The position numbers were made by a program, and so were the translations under genes. Source: Novosphingobium decolorationis (GTDB lineage: Bacteria > Pseudomonadota > Alphaproteobacteria > Sphingomonadales > Sphingomonadaceae). Taken from it: a stretch of DNA of 64,000 nucleotides. How positions within the stretch are numbered: position 1 is the stretch's first letter; every line of letters starts with the position of its first letter. The DNA is taken from NCBI RefSeq assembly GCF_018417475.1, contig NZ_CP054856.1, positions 248,001-312,000 on the forward strand, given 5' to 3'. The notes beneath the pieces were generated by a model that was not told the origin of the DNA, searched no databases, and saw only the letters and a list, made by a program, of their open reading frames with translations. Shown one piece after another: positions 48,438 through 57,088 of the stretch.

Positions 48438-49616
48438 TCATTTCTTGCGGGTGAGGGTGCGCATGGCCTCGTCGAGCCCGCCCAGCGTCAGCGGGAACAT
48501 CGCGCCGCTCACCAGTTCGCGCAGCATCTGGGTGGAGGGGGTGTAGCCCCATTGGCGCTCGGGCACCGGGTTGAGCCAGACGGTGGCTGGATAGGTCTGG
48601 ACAACCCGGCGCATCCAGGTCGAGCCGGGCTCCTCGTTCATGTGCTCGACCGAGCCACCCGGATAGCTGACCTCGTAAGGGCTCATCGCGGCATCGCCCA
48701 CGAAGATCACCTTGTAGTCGTGCCCGTACTTATGGAGGATATCCCAGGTCGGAATGCGCTGCGACCAGCGCCGGCGGTTGTCCTTCCACACGCCTTCGTA
48801 GAGGCAGTTGTGGAAGTAGAAGAACTCCATGTTCTTGAATTCGCTGGTGGCGGCGCTGAAGAGGTCCTCCATCATCTCGATGAAGGGATCCATCGACCCG
48901 CCGACGTCGAGGAAGAGCAGAACCTTGACCGCGTTGTGGCGTTCCGGGCGCATGCGGATATCCAGCCAGCCCTGCCTGGCCGTGCCCCGGATCGTGGCGT
49001 CGAGATCAAGCTCCTCGGCCGCGCCTTCGCGGGCAAAGCGGCGCAGGCGGCGCAGCGCCACCTTCATCGTGCGCGTGCCCAGTTCCTTGGTGCTGTCGAG
49101 GTTGGCGAACTCGCGCTTTTCCCAGACCTTGATCGCGCGCTTGTGCTGGCTGGTGCCGCCGATCCGCACGCCTTCGGGATTGTAGCCCGAGTGCCCGAAG
49201 GGCGAGGTTCCGCCGGTCCCGATCCACTTGCTGCCGCCCTGGTGGCGCTCCTTCTGCTCCTCCAGGCGCTTCTTGAGCGTCTCCATGATCTCGTCCCAGT
49301 CGCCCAGCGATTGGACGCGCTCCATTTCCTCGGGGCTGAAATACCGCTCCGCAAGGCGCTTGAGCCACTCCTCCGGAATGTCGACCGGCTGTTGGCCGTA
49401 ATCTGTAAAGATGCCCTTGAAGACCTTCTGGAAGACCTGGTCGAAGCGATCGATAAGCCCTTCATCCTTCACGAAAGTCGCACGGCTCAGATAGTAGAAC
49501 GCCTCAGGCGTCTGCTCGATGACCTCGCGCTCGAGCGCTTCGAGGAGGACGAGATGTTCCTTGAGGGACGCGGAAATTCCGGCCGCGCGCAGCTCGTCGA
49601 TGAAGTTCAGGAACAC
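48438..49616 (-). CDS. VWA domain protein (CoxE-like, MoxR partner)
   Basis: The 392-residue protein has an N-terminal helical region and a C-terminal von Willebrand A domain whose MIDAS-like motif reads [11 protein letters not shown] near residue 215, the form typical of this MoxR-associated group. The middle is charged with [15 protein letters not shown] near 123. Such proteins work with MoxR AAA ATPases to mature or remodel other proteins. The start is taken as GTG 49616, 9 bases after GGAG, giving [13 protein letters not shown] at the N-terminus as in relatives. The frame is open far upstream. It overlaps the DUF817 gene by 10 bases; moxR is two genes further upstream. Confidence 0.88.
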   Translation of the reverse strand: MFLNFIDELRAAGISASLKEHLVLLEALEREVIEQTPEAFYYLSRATFVKDEGLIDRFDQVFQKVFKGIFTDYGQQPVDIPEEWLKRLAERYFSPEEMERVQSLGDWDEIMETLKKRLEEQKERHQGGSKWIGTGGTSPFGHSGYNPEGVRIGGTSQHKRAIKVWEKREFANLDSTKELGTRTMKVALRRLRRFAREGAAEELDLDATIRGTARQGWLDIRMRPERHNAVKVLLFLDVGGSMDPFIEMMEDLFSAATSEFKNMEFFYFHNCLYEGVWKDNRRRWSQRIPTWDILHKYGHDYKVIFVGDAAMSPYEVSYPGGSVEHMNEEPGSTWMRRVVQTYPATVWLNPVPERQWGYTPSTQMLRELVSGAMFPLTLGGLDEAMRTLTRKK

Positions 49617-50485
49617 GAAGCAAGGCTCCCCTTTGCCGGAGGGACCGTGCGCGGGCGGGGGCGATGCACCGCCGCGACGAGGACGAAGGAAATATACATG
49701 AGGAGATACCACGCGCCGAGTTTGGATGGGTGGACCAGTGCCCAGCCATCGCGCTGATCGGGATAGATCCAGGCGCGTGAGAAGGTTGCAAGATTCTCGG
49801 CAAACCAGATGAACAGCGCCACCAGCAACCAGCCCAGAAGAAGCGGCATCCATCGCTCGGTGCGCCAGGGGCGAAACCATATGCGGGTCCGGGCGAAGAG
49901 CAGAGCAAGCGCTGCGAATAGCGCAAGGCGCAGGTCGGGTAGCCAGTGGTGCGCGAAGAAATTGATGTAGATGGCCACGGCCAGCGCGGCGCTGAGTGCG
50001 CGGGAGGGGTAGGCGGTGAAGCGAAAGTCGAAGATGCGCCAGACCCGCGCGATATAGCTCCCCACAGCCGCATACATGAAACCCGAAAAGAGCGGGACAC
50101 CGGCTATGCGCAGAACGCTGGGCTCGGGGTAGACCCATGAGCCGGCGGCTGTCTTGAACAGTTCCATTACTGTCCCGACAACGTGGAAGGCGAGGATGAC
50201 CTTGGCCTCGTCCCAGGTTTCCAGACGCAGCACGAGAAGGGCGATCTGAATAGCCAGCGCCGACAGGGTCAGGAAATCGTAACGAGCCAAGCCCGCGTCT
50301 GCAGGATAGAACAGGTGTGTAGCCAGAAGGAGCGCCAGGAGCAGCCCGCCGAACAGGCAGGCCCACGCCTGCTTGAAGCCAAACAGCAGGAATTCGTACG
50401 CCCAGGCCAAGGGACCAGGCGGTGCGAAGGCTTCCAGTCGCGTGCGGAGTGCTGCGAAACGGGTATGGGAAGAGGGCGCGTCCAT
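49607..50485 (-). CDS. DUF817 family membrane protein
   Basis: The 292-residue integral membrane protein has about seven or eight helices. Conserved DUF817 blocks are visible: [24 protein letters not shown] segment near residue 30, [20 protein letters not shown] near 85, [20 protein letters not shown] near 125 and [20 protein letters not shown] near 253. Function is unknown. It sits between a GFA protein gene (5-base gap) and the VWA gene (10-base overlap) in a MoxR-led run, which is unusual. ATG 50485 fits where hydrophilic N-terminal similarity begins; the frame is open upstream. Confidence 0.88.
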   Translation of the reverse strand: MDAPSSHTRFAALRTRLEAFAPPGPLAWAYEFLLFGFKQAWACLFGGLLLALLLATHLFYPADAGLARYDFLTLSALAIQIALLVLRLETWDEAKVILAFHVVGTVMELFKTAAGSWVYPEPSVLRIAGVPLFSGFMYAAVGSYIARVWRIFDFRFTAYPSRALSAALAVAIYINFFAHHWLPDLRLALFAALALLFARTRIWFRPWRTERWMPLLLGWLLVALFIWFAENLATFSRAWIYPDQRDGWALVHPSKLGAWYLLMYISFVLVAAVHRPRPRTVPPAKGSLASCS

Positions 50486-50489
50486 CCGT

Positions 50490-50921
50490 TCAGGCGAATT
50501 TTGCCGCCGGCCCTGGAGGCTGGGCGGACCAGTGCTCGACCTTGGGATCGAAATAGGCCCAGTCAGGTGCCTCGCTCGTCCAGATGATGGCGTTGACCTT
50601 GAGGTTCTGGGCGTCGTCCAGTGCGCCAAGGCGCACCACCTGTGCGCCTTCTCGGCTCGGATTGCGGCCAAAGAGCTGGCTTCCGCAGGTGGGGCAGAAA
50701 CCGTGCTCGACCGTGTTGCCGCTCGCCGCCGTGTATCCACGCCAGGTGACGGTGCCGTCGACTGTCATACCTTCCGTCCGAAAGAGGCCGTTGCAGGTGG
50801 CGTTGCCTGCCGCGGCCTTCTGGCACTGGCGGCACCAGCACTGGCGCACCCAAAGCGGTTCACTGGCAATCGTCAGCGTCACCGCGCCGCAGTTGCACGA
50901 GCCATGATAGGGCGCGCTCAT
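50490..50921 (-). CDS. GFA family protein (CENP-V/GFA zinc-binding domain)
   Basis: The 143-residue protein has the zinc-binding pattern of glutathione-dependent formaldehyde-activating enzyme relatives: GSCNCGAV at 8-15, [14 protein letters not shown] near 28 and [15 protein letters not shown] near 74. Most family members lack proven formaldehyde activity, so the function remains open. The start overlaps the moxR stop by 4 bases, coupling it to moxR. Confidence 0.9.
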   Translation of the reverse strand: MSAPYHGSCNCGAVTLTIASEPLWVRQCWCRQCQKAAAGNATCNGLFRTEGMTVDGTVTWRGYTAASGNTVEHGFCPTCGSQLFGRNPSREGAQVVRLGALDDAQNLKVNAIIWTSEAPDWAYFDPKVEHWSAQPPGPAAKFA

Positions 50922-51763
50922 TCGCCGCGCCGCGCCATGAAGGCGAGCCTTTCGAAAAGCATCACGTCCTGCTCGTTCTTGAGAAGTGCACCGTGCAGGG
51001 GCGGGATGGCCTTGCCCTTGTCCTGCGACTGCAGGACGTCCAGAGGCATGTCCTCGTTCATCAGGAGCTTGAGCCAGTCGAGCAATTCACTGGTCGAGGG
51101 CTTCTTCTTGAGGCCGGGAACCTCGCGCAGTTCATAGAAGATCTCCATCGCCCGGCGCACGAGGATCTTCTGGATGTCGGGGAAGTGCACGTCGATGATG
51201 GCTTCCATCGTCTCGCGCTCGGGAAACTTGATGTAGTGGAAGAAGCAGCGGCGCAGGAAGGCGTCGGGCAGGTCCTTCTCGTTGTTCGAGGTGATGACGA
51301 CGATCGGGCGCTCCCGCGCGGCCACGTGCTCACCCGTCTCGTAGACATCGAAGGCCATGCGGTCGAGTTCGGCCAGAAGGTCGTTGGGGAACTCGATGTC
51401 GGCCTTGTCGATCTCGTCGATGAGGAGGACCGGCAGGCGCTCGCTGGTGAAAGCCTCCCACAGCTTGCCCTTGCGGATGTAGTTGGCGATGTCGTGGACC
51501 CGTTCGTCACCCAGTTGTCCATCGCGCAGCCGTGCCACGGCGTCATACTCATAGAGGCCCTGATGGGCCTTGGTCGTGGATTTCACGTTCCACGTGATGA
51601 GCGGGGCATCGAGCGCTGCCGCGATCTGTTCGGCCAGAACCGTCTTGCCGGTGCCCGGCTCTCCTTTCACCAGAAGGGGCCGGCGCAGGAGCACCGCGGC
51701 ATTGACCGCGACCTTGAGGTCATCCGTCGCGACGTAATTGCTCGTACCTTCAAAACGCTGCAT
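50918..51763 (-). CDS. MoxR family AAA+ ATPase
   Basis: The 281-residue chaperone-like ATPase has Walker A VKGEPGTGKTVLAEQ near residue 33, Walker B VLLIDEIDKADIEFPNDLL near 112, a sensor 1 stretch IVVITSNNEKDLPDAFLRRC near 150 with the arginine finger, and a C-terminal lid domain. MoxR proteins partner with VWA proteins to activate enzymes or complexes. Here it leads a four-gene leftward unit (moxR, GFA, DUF817, VWA) with tight overlaps. The 175-base gap to the divergent NYN gene holds the promoter. Confidence 0.93.
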   Translation of the reverse strand: MQRFEGTSNYVATDDLKVAVNAAVLLRRPLLVKGEPGTGKTVLAEQIAAALDAPLITWNVKSTTKAHQGLYEYDAVARLRDGQLGDERVHDIANYIRKGKLWEAFTSERLPVLLIDEIDKADIEFPNDLLAELDRMAFDVYETGEHVAARERPIVVITSNNEKDLPDAFLRRCFFHYIKFPERETMEAIIDVHFPDIQKILVRRAMEIFYELREVPGLKKKPSTSELLDWLKLLMNEDMPLDVLQSQDKGKAIPPLHGALLKNEQDVMLFERLAFMARRGE

Positions 51764-51938
51764 CGGCTGCCCTCAATTCCCTTGCCTTGATTTCGTGCGG
51801 ACAGTTTGTGCGTTGCACAAGGGCTTGGCAAGAGGGGGAGCCGAGAGCGGCGCGCGTGCAACCCGAGGCGCTTCGAGGTATTGTGAACAAAAGAAAAGCA
51901 GGCTTTGCAAGAGGCCGCACAACGAATGAGGAACACGC

Positions 51939-52664
51939 GTGGCCCATCGCCCCAATAGCCGCAGCCGCAATATCGCCCTCCTGATCGATGGCGATAACGC
52001 ATCGCCGTCGACGCTGGAGAGTGCGCTCACGATCCTGGGTGACCTTGGAACCGTGAACATCCGGCGCATCTACGGCAACTGGAGCAAGCCCGGGCTCAAG
52101 GGCTGGTCCGAACTCGTCCATCGCTATGCACTCGAACCCCAGCAGCAATTCGATGTGACCAAGGGCAAGAACGCCACGGACATGAAGATGACCATCGACG
52201 CGATGGACCTGCTCTATGGGGGGCATGTCGACGGGTTCGGGCTCATGACCAGCGACAGCGATTTCATGCCGCTTGCCATTCGCATCCGGCAGAACGGCAC
52301 GCCGGTCTATGGCTTTGGGACGGACCGCACGCCCGAGGCGTTCCGCGAGGCCTGCACGCGCTTCATCGACCTTGGCGCCTTGAATGCAGAGCAGGATGCC
52401 AAGGCTTCGGATCCCGAACTTGCCGTCGCCAAGCCGCAGGTCGAAGATGCTCTGGTCGAATTGCTCGGCGATGCGTGGAAGGCCAGCAAGCGCGACGATG
52501 AAGGCTTTGCGAGCCTGTCCGAAGTCGGCCAGCGGGCGGCCAACAGGTCCAGCTTCGACGCGCGCAGTTACGGCTTCTCACGCCTGTCTGAACTGGTGCA
52601 GAGCCTGCCGCAGTTCGCCATCGAACAGCGCGCGAACGGGGTCTTCGTCAAGCGCATGCGCTGA
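51939..52664 (+). CDS. NYN domain protein with C-terminal OST-HTH/LOTUS domain
   Basis: The 241-residue protein is LabA-like. Residues 10-150 form a NYN nuclease domain of the PIN superfamily with acidic residues at ALLIDGDNAS, GKNATDMKMTIDAMDLLYGG and GLMTSDSDFMPLAIRIR. After a linker, residues about 165-241 form an OST-HTH (LOTUS) RNA-binding domain (SFDARSYGFSRLSELVQSLP). It is probably an RNA-directed nuclease or RNA regulator; in vivo roles of bacterial members are mostly unknown. A GTG start at 51939 follows GAGGAA by 6 bases. Neighbours give no further hint. Confidence 0.9.
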   Translation: MAHRPNSRSRNIALLIDGDNASPSTLESALTILGDLGTVNIRRIYGNWSKPGLKGWSELVHRYALEPQQQFDVTKGKNATDMKMTIDAMDLLYGGHVDGFGLMTSDSDFMPLAIRIRQNGTPVYGFGTDRTPEAFREACTRFIDLGALNAEQDAKASDPELAVAKPQVEDALVELLGDAWKASKRDDEGFASLSEVGQRAANRSSFDARSYGFSRLSELVQSLPQFAIEQRANGVFVKRMR

Positions 52665-52673
52665 CGCTCACGA

Positions 52674-53486
52674 TCAGGACTTCTTTCCGGGATCATCCCT
52701 GGGCTTTCGCAGCGCCTTGCGGAAAGCCCAGAAGGCGGCAAGGAGAGCGGTGGCTCCCGTCAGCACGGCAGTAAGGACCTTGAACACCTCGGGCAGGTCG
52801 CGAAAGGTATCCATCGTCGCTTGCCATGCGGTCCGTTCGATGCGGACCTGCTCGATGTGCATTGTCGGTAGGAGCGCATAGCGCGTCCCGTCCGCCGTCA
52901 CACCCATCACGACGGTGCGCAAGGCAAGCTCCTGGGCACCATGCCGCAAGGGCGTAACCGCCCATTCCCAGGTCGTTGCAGACCTGTCGCTGACGGTTTG
53001 CTCGGCCGGGTTCATCGGCTCTATGCGAAACCCATCGCCCGTGAGTTCGGCGCGCATGATCCTCCCGACGATGGGGGTGTACGTCTCGATGGTACCGGGC
53101 TGGCCTGCGAGTTCTTCCTGCGGCGTGCGTGGGCGGAGGGCCATGTTCTCTTCGAGCTCGTCAGCCCGTGTTTCTGCAGGAAACCCGATCGACAGGCGGA
53201 TGTTCACCGTCTCGTCCCGCATCAGTTCCTCGGGCACGTTGAAGGCGGCGGTGCCTTGCCGTGCCTGCTCCATGGCGCTGGTGAGGTCGGCGCAGTCTTC
53301 CAGCCTCATGCGCCGCCCCGCCACGTCGCAAAAAGCCGTCTCGCCCGGATCGGCAGGAACCATCAAGGCTTCCTCGGGGACGTCACTCGCCATGGAACTG
53401 CTCGTGGCCCCATCCGTCGCGGTTTGATTGCACGCGGACAGGGCGAGGGCCAGAGCAAGGCTCAGAATGTGTCGTGCAAACGCCAT
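52674..53486 (-). CDS. lipoprotein with C-terminal membrane helix, unknown function
   Basis: The 270-residue protein has a lipoprotein signal (HILSLALALALSAC, cysteine near 19) and one strong C-terminal membrane helix (about 232-254, VLTAVLTGATALLAAFWAF) followed by a basic tail. The periplasmic part has two early cysteines (FCDVAGRRMRLEDC near 52-65) and a beta-rich region. Two anchors on one chain is unusual and suggests an inner-membrane lipoprotein or a bridging topology. GGAGGTG lies 5 bases before ATG 53486. No family is recognised. Confidence 0.8.
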   Translation of the reverse strand: MAFARHILSLALALALSACNQTATDGATSSSMASDVPEEALMVPADPGETAFCDVAGRRMRLEDCADLTSAMEQARQGTAAFNVPEELMRDETVNIRLSIGFPAETRADELEENMALRPRTPQEELAGQPGTIETYTPIVGRIMRAELTGDGFRIEPMNPAEQTVSDRSATTWEWAVTPLRHGAQELALRTVVMGVTADGTRYALLPTMHIEQVRIERTAWQATMDTFRDLPEVFKVLTAVLTGATALLAAFWAFRKALRKPRDDPGKKS

Positions 53487-53582
53487 GAACACCTCCGACG
53501 CAACGGGGGCCAGATGGCAAGGATAGCACGTCACCAGGCAGGTCGCACCCACTCGGCGGCGGCCTAACAATCGTTTTCATGT

Positions 53583-53666
53583 TTCGTGGGCGGAGCCACG
53601 AAGATCCGTCAAAGGGAGAAATGCAACTGGAAGGAAACTTCCGAGGGCCATCGCCCTCGGGCTCCC
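53583..53666. ncRNA. possible structured RNA in the gap downstream of parE
   Basis: TTCGTGG (53583-53589) pairs with CCACGAA (53596-53602). Next, GGGAG (53614-53618) pairs with CTCCC (53662-53666), enclosing GGAAG-GAAA-CTTCC (53629-53642) and GAGGGC-CATC-GCCCTC (53643-53658). This makes a three-way junction with a GNRA-type tetraloop. Strand and function are unknown; it may only be the parE transcript end. No protein-like frame explains it. Confidence 0.3.
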
Positions 53667-53787
53667 AATACTGTCGAGCTCATCTTGCGCACGCTCCCTT
53701 TTGCGCGAGAGGCAAATTTGCAGACGAGGCGGGCAAGGCGCGAGTGCCCTTTAAATTCTACTGTTTTCTGCCGTCGAAGCGCAAAAA

Positions 53788-55800
53788 TCAGGCGTCGATC
53801 AGGTCGCGGTCGACGTCGCCTGCGCGGTTCTGGATGAACTGGAAGCGGTGCTCGGGATTGCGGCCCATGAGGCGGTCCACAAGGTCCTTGACCACGGCGC
53901 GGTCCTCGTACTCGGCGGGCAGGGTGATGCGCACCAGCGAGCGGCTGGCCGGCGCCATGGTCGTCTCGCGAAGCTGCTGCGGGTTCATCTCGCCAAGGCC
54001 CTTGAAACGACCAACCTCGACCTTCTTGCCCTTGAAGACAGTGGCTTCGAGTTCGGCGCGGTGCTCATCATCGCGCGCGTAGGCCGACTTCGAACCATGG
54101 GTCAGGCGGTAGAGCGGCGGCTGGGCCAAGTAGAGGTGCCCGCGCCGCACGATCTCGGGCATTTCCTGGAAGAAGAACGTCATCAGGAGGGTGGCGATGT
54201 GCGCGCCGTCCACGTCTGCGTCGGTCATGATGATGATGCGGTCGTAGCGCAGGTTGTCCGCATTGCAGTCCTTGCGCACGCCGCAGCCCATGGCGAGCAT
54301 GAGATCGGCAATTTCCTGATTGGCGCGGATCTTGTCGGCGCTCGCAGATGCCACGTTGAGGATCTTGCCGCGGATCGGCAGGATGGCCTGCGTCTTGCGG
54401 TCACGCGCCTGCTTGGCCGAACCGCCGGCGCTGTCACCTTCGACGATGAAGAGCTCGGTATCGCCTTCGCCTTCGCCCGAACAGTCGGTCAGCTTGCCGG
54501 GCAAGCGCACCTTCTTGGCGTTGGTCGCGGTCTTGCGCTTGACCTCGCGCTCGGCCTTGCGGCGCAGGCGTTCTTCCACGCGCTCCAGGATGGCTCCGAG
54601 CAGCGCCTTGCCACGGTCGAGGTTGTGCGAGAGGAACAGGTCGAAGTGGTCGCGTACGGCGTTTTCGACCAGGCGGCTCGCCTCGGTGCTGGTGAGGCGG
54701 TCCTTGGTCTGGCTCTGGAACTGGGGATCGCGAATGAAGACCGAGAGCATGATCTCCGACCCGGTCACCACGTCGTCGGGCGTGATGTCCTTGGCCTTCT
54801 TCTTTTCGCCGATCAGTTCGGCAAAGGCGCGGATTCCCTTGGTGAGCGCGGCGCGCAGACCCTGTTCGTGGGTGCCTCCATCGGGTGTGGGAATGGTGTT
54901 GCAGTACCAGGAATAGGCGCCGTCCGAATAGAGCGGCCAGGCAATTGCCCATTCCACGCGGCCCTGTTCCTGCCCCGCATCGTTCTCCGGGAAGTCCTGC
55001 GAACCGGAAAAGAACTCGGCGGTGACGCACGAACGCCCCTTGATCTGTTCGGCCAGGTGATCGGCAAGACCGCCCGGGAACTGGAAGGTGGCTTCGGCGG
55101 GCACGTCTTCCGAGGCAAGTGCGGGCGCGCACTTCCAGCGGATTTCGACGCCGGCGAAGAGGTAGGCCTTGGACCGCACCAGCTTGAACAGGCGCGCAGG
55201 CTTGAACTTCAACTCGCCGAAGATCTCGGTGTCGGGGGTGAAGGTGACGGCGGTGCCGCGCCGGTTGGGCGCCGCGCCGATCTTCTGGATGGGCCCAAGC
55301 GTCTGGCCCTTGGCAAACTCCTGTGCGTAGAGTTCCTTGTTGCGCGCGACCTCGACCCGGGTCTTGATCGACAGAGCGTTGACGACCGAGATGCCGACGC
55401 CATGCAGGCCGCCCGACGTGGCGTAGGCCTTGCCCGAGAACTTACCGCCCGAGTGCAGCGTCGAGAGGATCACCTCCAGCGCGGACTTGCCGGGATATTT
55501 GGGATGTTCATCGACCGGGATACCGCGGCCGTTGTCGGTGATGGTGATCCGTCCTGCGGTGCCGGGTTCCTCGTCGAGAGTGACCTCGATGCGGTTGGCG
55601 TGGCCAGCGACCGCTTCGTCCATCGCGTTGTCGAGGACTTCGGCCGCGAGGTGATGCAAGGCACGTTCGTCGGTACCGCCGATGTACATGCCGGGGCGCC
55701 GGCGGACCGGCTCAAGCCCCTCCAGGACCTCGATCGCCGAGCCATCGTAGGTTTCACCGCTGCCCGCGCCGGGCATGTTCTCGAACAGGTTATCGGACAT
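53788..55800 (-). CDS. parE: DNA topoisomerase IV subunit B
   Basis: ParE is the ATPase subunit that, with ParC, decatenates sister chromosomes. The 670-residue length fits ParE better than GyrB (about 800). GHKL ATPase motifs are visible: LDNAMDEAVAGH near residue 57, ITDNGRGIPVDEHPKYPGKS near 86 and TSGGLHGVGISVVNALS near 120. The Toprim motifs are VEGDSAGGSAKQARDRKTQA near 456 and MTDADVDGAHI near 530. ATG 55800 matches family starts; the frame is open upstream. The PBP-activator gene precedes it by 91 bases on the same strand. Confidence 0.95.
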   Translation of the reverse strand: MSDNLFENMPGAGSGETYDGSAIEVLEGLEPVRRRPGMYIGGTDERALHHLAAEVLDNAMDEAVAGHANRIEVTLDEEPGTAGRITITDNGRGIPVDEHPKYPGKSALEVILSTLHSGGKFSGKAYATSGGLHGVGISVVNALSIKTRVEVARNKELYAQEFAKGQTLGPIQKIGAAPNRRGTAVTFTPDTEIFGELKFKPARLFKLVRSKAYLFAGVEIRWKCAPALASEDVPAEATFQFPGGLADHLAEQIKGRSCVTAEFFSGSQDFPENDAGQEQGRVEWAIAWPLYSDGAYSWYCNTIPTPDGGTHEQGLRAALTKGIRAFAELIGEKKKAKDITPDDVVTGSEIMLSVFIRDPQFQSQTKDRLTSTEASRLVENAVRDHFDLFLSHNLDRGKALLGAILERVEERLRRKAEREVKRKTATNAKKVRLPGKLTDCSGEGEGDTELFIVEGDSAGGSAKQARDRKTQAILPIRGKILNVASASADKIRANQEIADLMLAMGCGVRKDCNADNLRYDRIIIMTDADVDGAHIATLLMTFFFQEMPEIVRRGHLYLAQPPLYRLTHGSKSAYARDDEHRAELEATVFKGKKVEVGRFKGLGEMNPQQLRETTMAPASRSLVRITLPAEYEDRAVVKDLVDRLMGRNPEHRFQFIQNRAGDVDRDLIDA

Positions 55801-55891
55801 GCCCGGTGTATAGGGCCCGTTTTGTTCCGCAATCAAGCGGCCATCGCCGCTTTTTCCGCCATTGTGGCGCAAGTCGGCGAAACCGGCGGGT

Positions 55892-57061
55892 TTACTTGTC
55901 GAAGCGGGTCGGGGCGGGGCTTACAACACGGACCGAACCCGAGCTGACCTCGCGCACTTCCAGAGCGCGCTCGACGACACCGCCCTTGCCGAAGCGGAAC
56001 GGCCCGTCGAGGCCGAGGAATCCGTCGGCCGAAACGAGGCTGGTGGTCGGGAACTTCGAACCCTGCTTCCAGTCGCGCGCTACGCGCAGCGTCAGGAGCA
56101 CCGCATCGTAGCCCAGCGTCGCGATGCGATAGGGCTGTGCGCCGAAGCGGCTCTTGTAGCTGGAGGCAAACTGCGAGAAGCGCTGGTCGGAAACGGTCGC
56201 GAACCAGGCGCCCTGCAGCGCGGGGGTGGTGGCAAGGCGCTTTTCCCCGCCCCACAGCTCGGTGCCCAGAACACGGACCGAACCGGTGTCGTCGCCCGCC
56301 TTGAAGGTCGTGGCGGCCTGGGCCGAAAGGCTTCCGCTGTCGGCGATGAGGAGGGCGCCATAGCCCTTCTTGGCCTGGATACGCTCGGCCGCGGCCCGGA
56401 TCGAGGTGGGCGAGCGTTCGTAGGATTCCATGGCGATGACGGCGCCGCCGTTGGCGCGCACCGCCGACATGAGAGCCGAGCTGGTGCGCTCGCCATAGTC
56501 GCCGCGCGGGATCAGTGCGGCGAAAGCCGAGATGCCCTTGGAGTGGGCGTACTCAACGGTGCGGGTGACCGACTGGCCGGGCAGGTTGCCCATGACGAAG
56601 ACATTGTCCGAGGCCATCTTTTCATCGTTCGAGAACGAGATGAGCGGCACGCCTGCCGGTCGCGCCACATTGTTGACCGAGACAATATTGTCCGAAAGAA
56701 GCGGCCCCAGGATCAGCTGGTTGCCATCGGACAGGGCGCGGCGCGTGGCGCCCGAGGGGTCGCTCGCGGTGTCGTAGGTCGTGATGCGCAGGTTCGAGGC
56801 ATTGGTGTCGAGGAGGGCCATGGTAGCCGCGTTCGCGATCGACTGGCCGACCTCGGCGTTTGTCCCGCTCGTGGGGACCAGCAGAGCCACGCGGTGGTGC
56901 GCGGTATCGGTCGGAATCGTGCTCTGGGTAGGCTCGGGTTCGGGCGGAAGGTCGGGCGCCGTGGTCTTGGGAACGACGCTGCAGCCAGCGACCAGCGTCA
57001 TCGCCGCTGCGGCAAGCAGGTTGCGCCGATTGGTGAAACTTTTCAGGCGCATGTCGAACAT
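55892..57061 (-). CDS. penicillin-binding protein activator-like lipoprotein (LpoA/periplasmic binding fold)
   Basis: The 389-residue protein has a lipoprotein signal (NLLAAAAMTLVAGC, cysteine near 27), a Pro/Glu-rich spacer and a type I periplasmic binding fold (VALLVPTSGTNAEVGQSIAN near 57, LILGPLLSDNIVSVNNVARP near 115, GAWFATVSDQRFSQFASSYK near 282). This is the layout of the LpoA C-terminal domain, which activates PBP1A in gammaproteobacteria; the alphaproteobacterial role is inferred. A GGGAG site precedes ATG 57061 by 9 bases; ATG 57052 is an alternative. The divergent rsmI start is only 27 bases away. Confidence 0.82.
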   Translation of the reverse strand: MFDMRLKSFTNRRNLLAAAAMTLVAGCSVVPKTTAPDLPPEPEPTQSTIPTDTAHHRVALLVPTSGTNAEVGQSIANAATMALLDTNASNLRITTYDTASDPSGATRRALSDGNQLILGPLLSDNIVSVNNVARPAGVPLISFSNDEKMASDNVFVMGNLPGQSVTRTVEYAHSKGISAFAALIPRGDYGERTSSALMSAVRANGGAVIAMESYERSPTSIRAAAERIQAKKGYGALLIADSGSLSAQAATTFKAGDDTGSVRVLGTELWGGEKRLATTPALQGAWFATVSDQRFSQFASSYKSRFGAQPYRIATLGYDAVLLTLRVARDWKQGSKFPTTSLVSADGFLGLDGPFRFGKGGVVERALEVREVSSGSVRVVSPAPTRFDK

Positions 57062-57088
57062 TGCTTGCCGCTCCCGTAGTGCTTGGGC

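Noticed and set aside
53579..54082. A plus-strand frame starting after AAAGGGAG with ATG at 53621
   Set aside because: The ribosome-like site is tempting, but the frame quickly enters the antisense of parE and its composition is not protein-like.
53848..55947. A 699-residue plus-strand open frame
   Set aside because: It is antisense to parE, whose ATPase and Toprim motifs are unambiguous.
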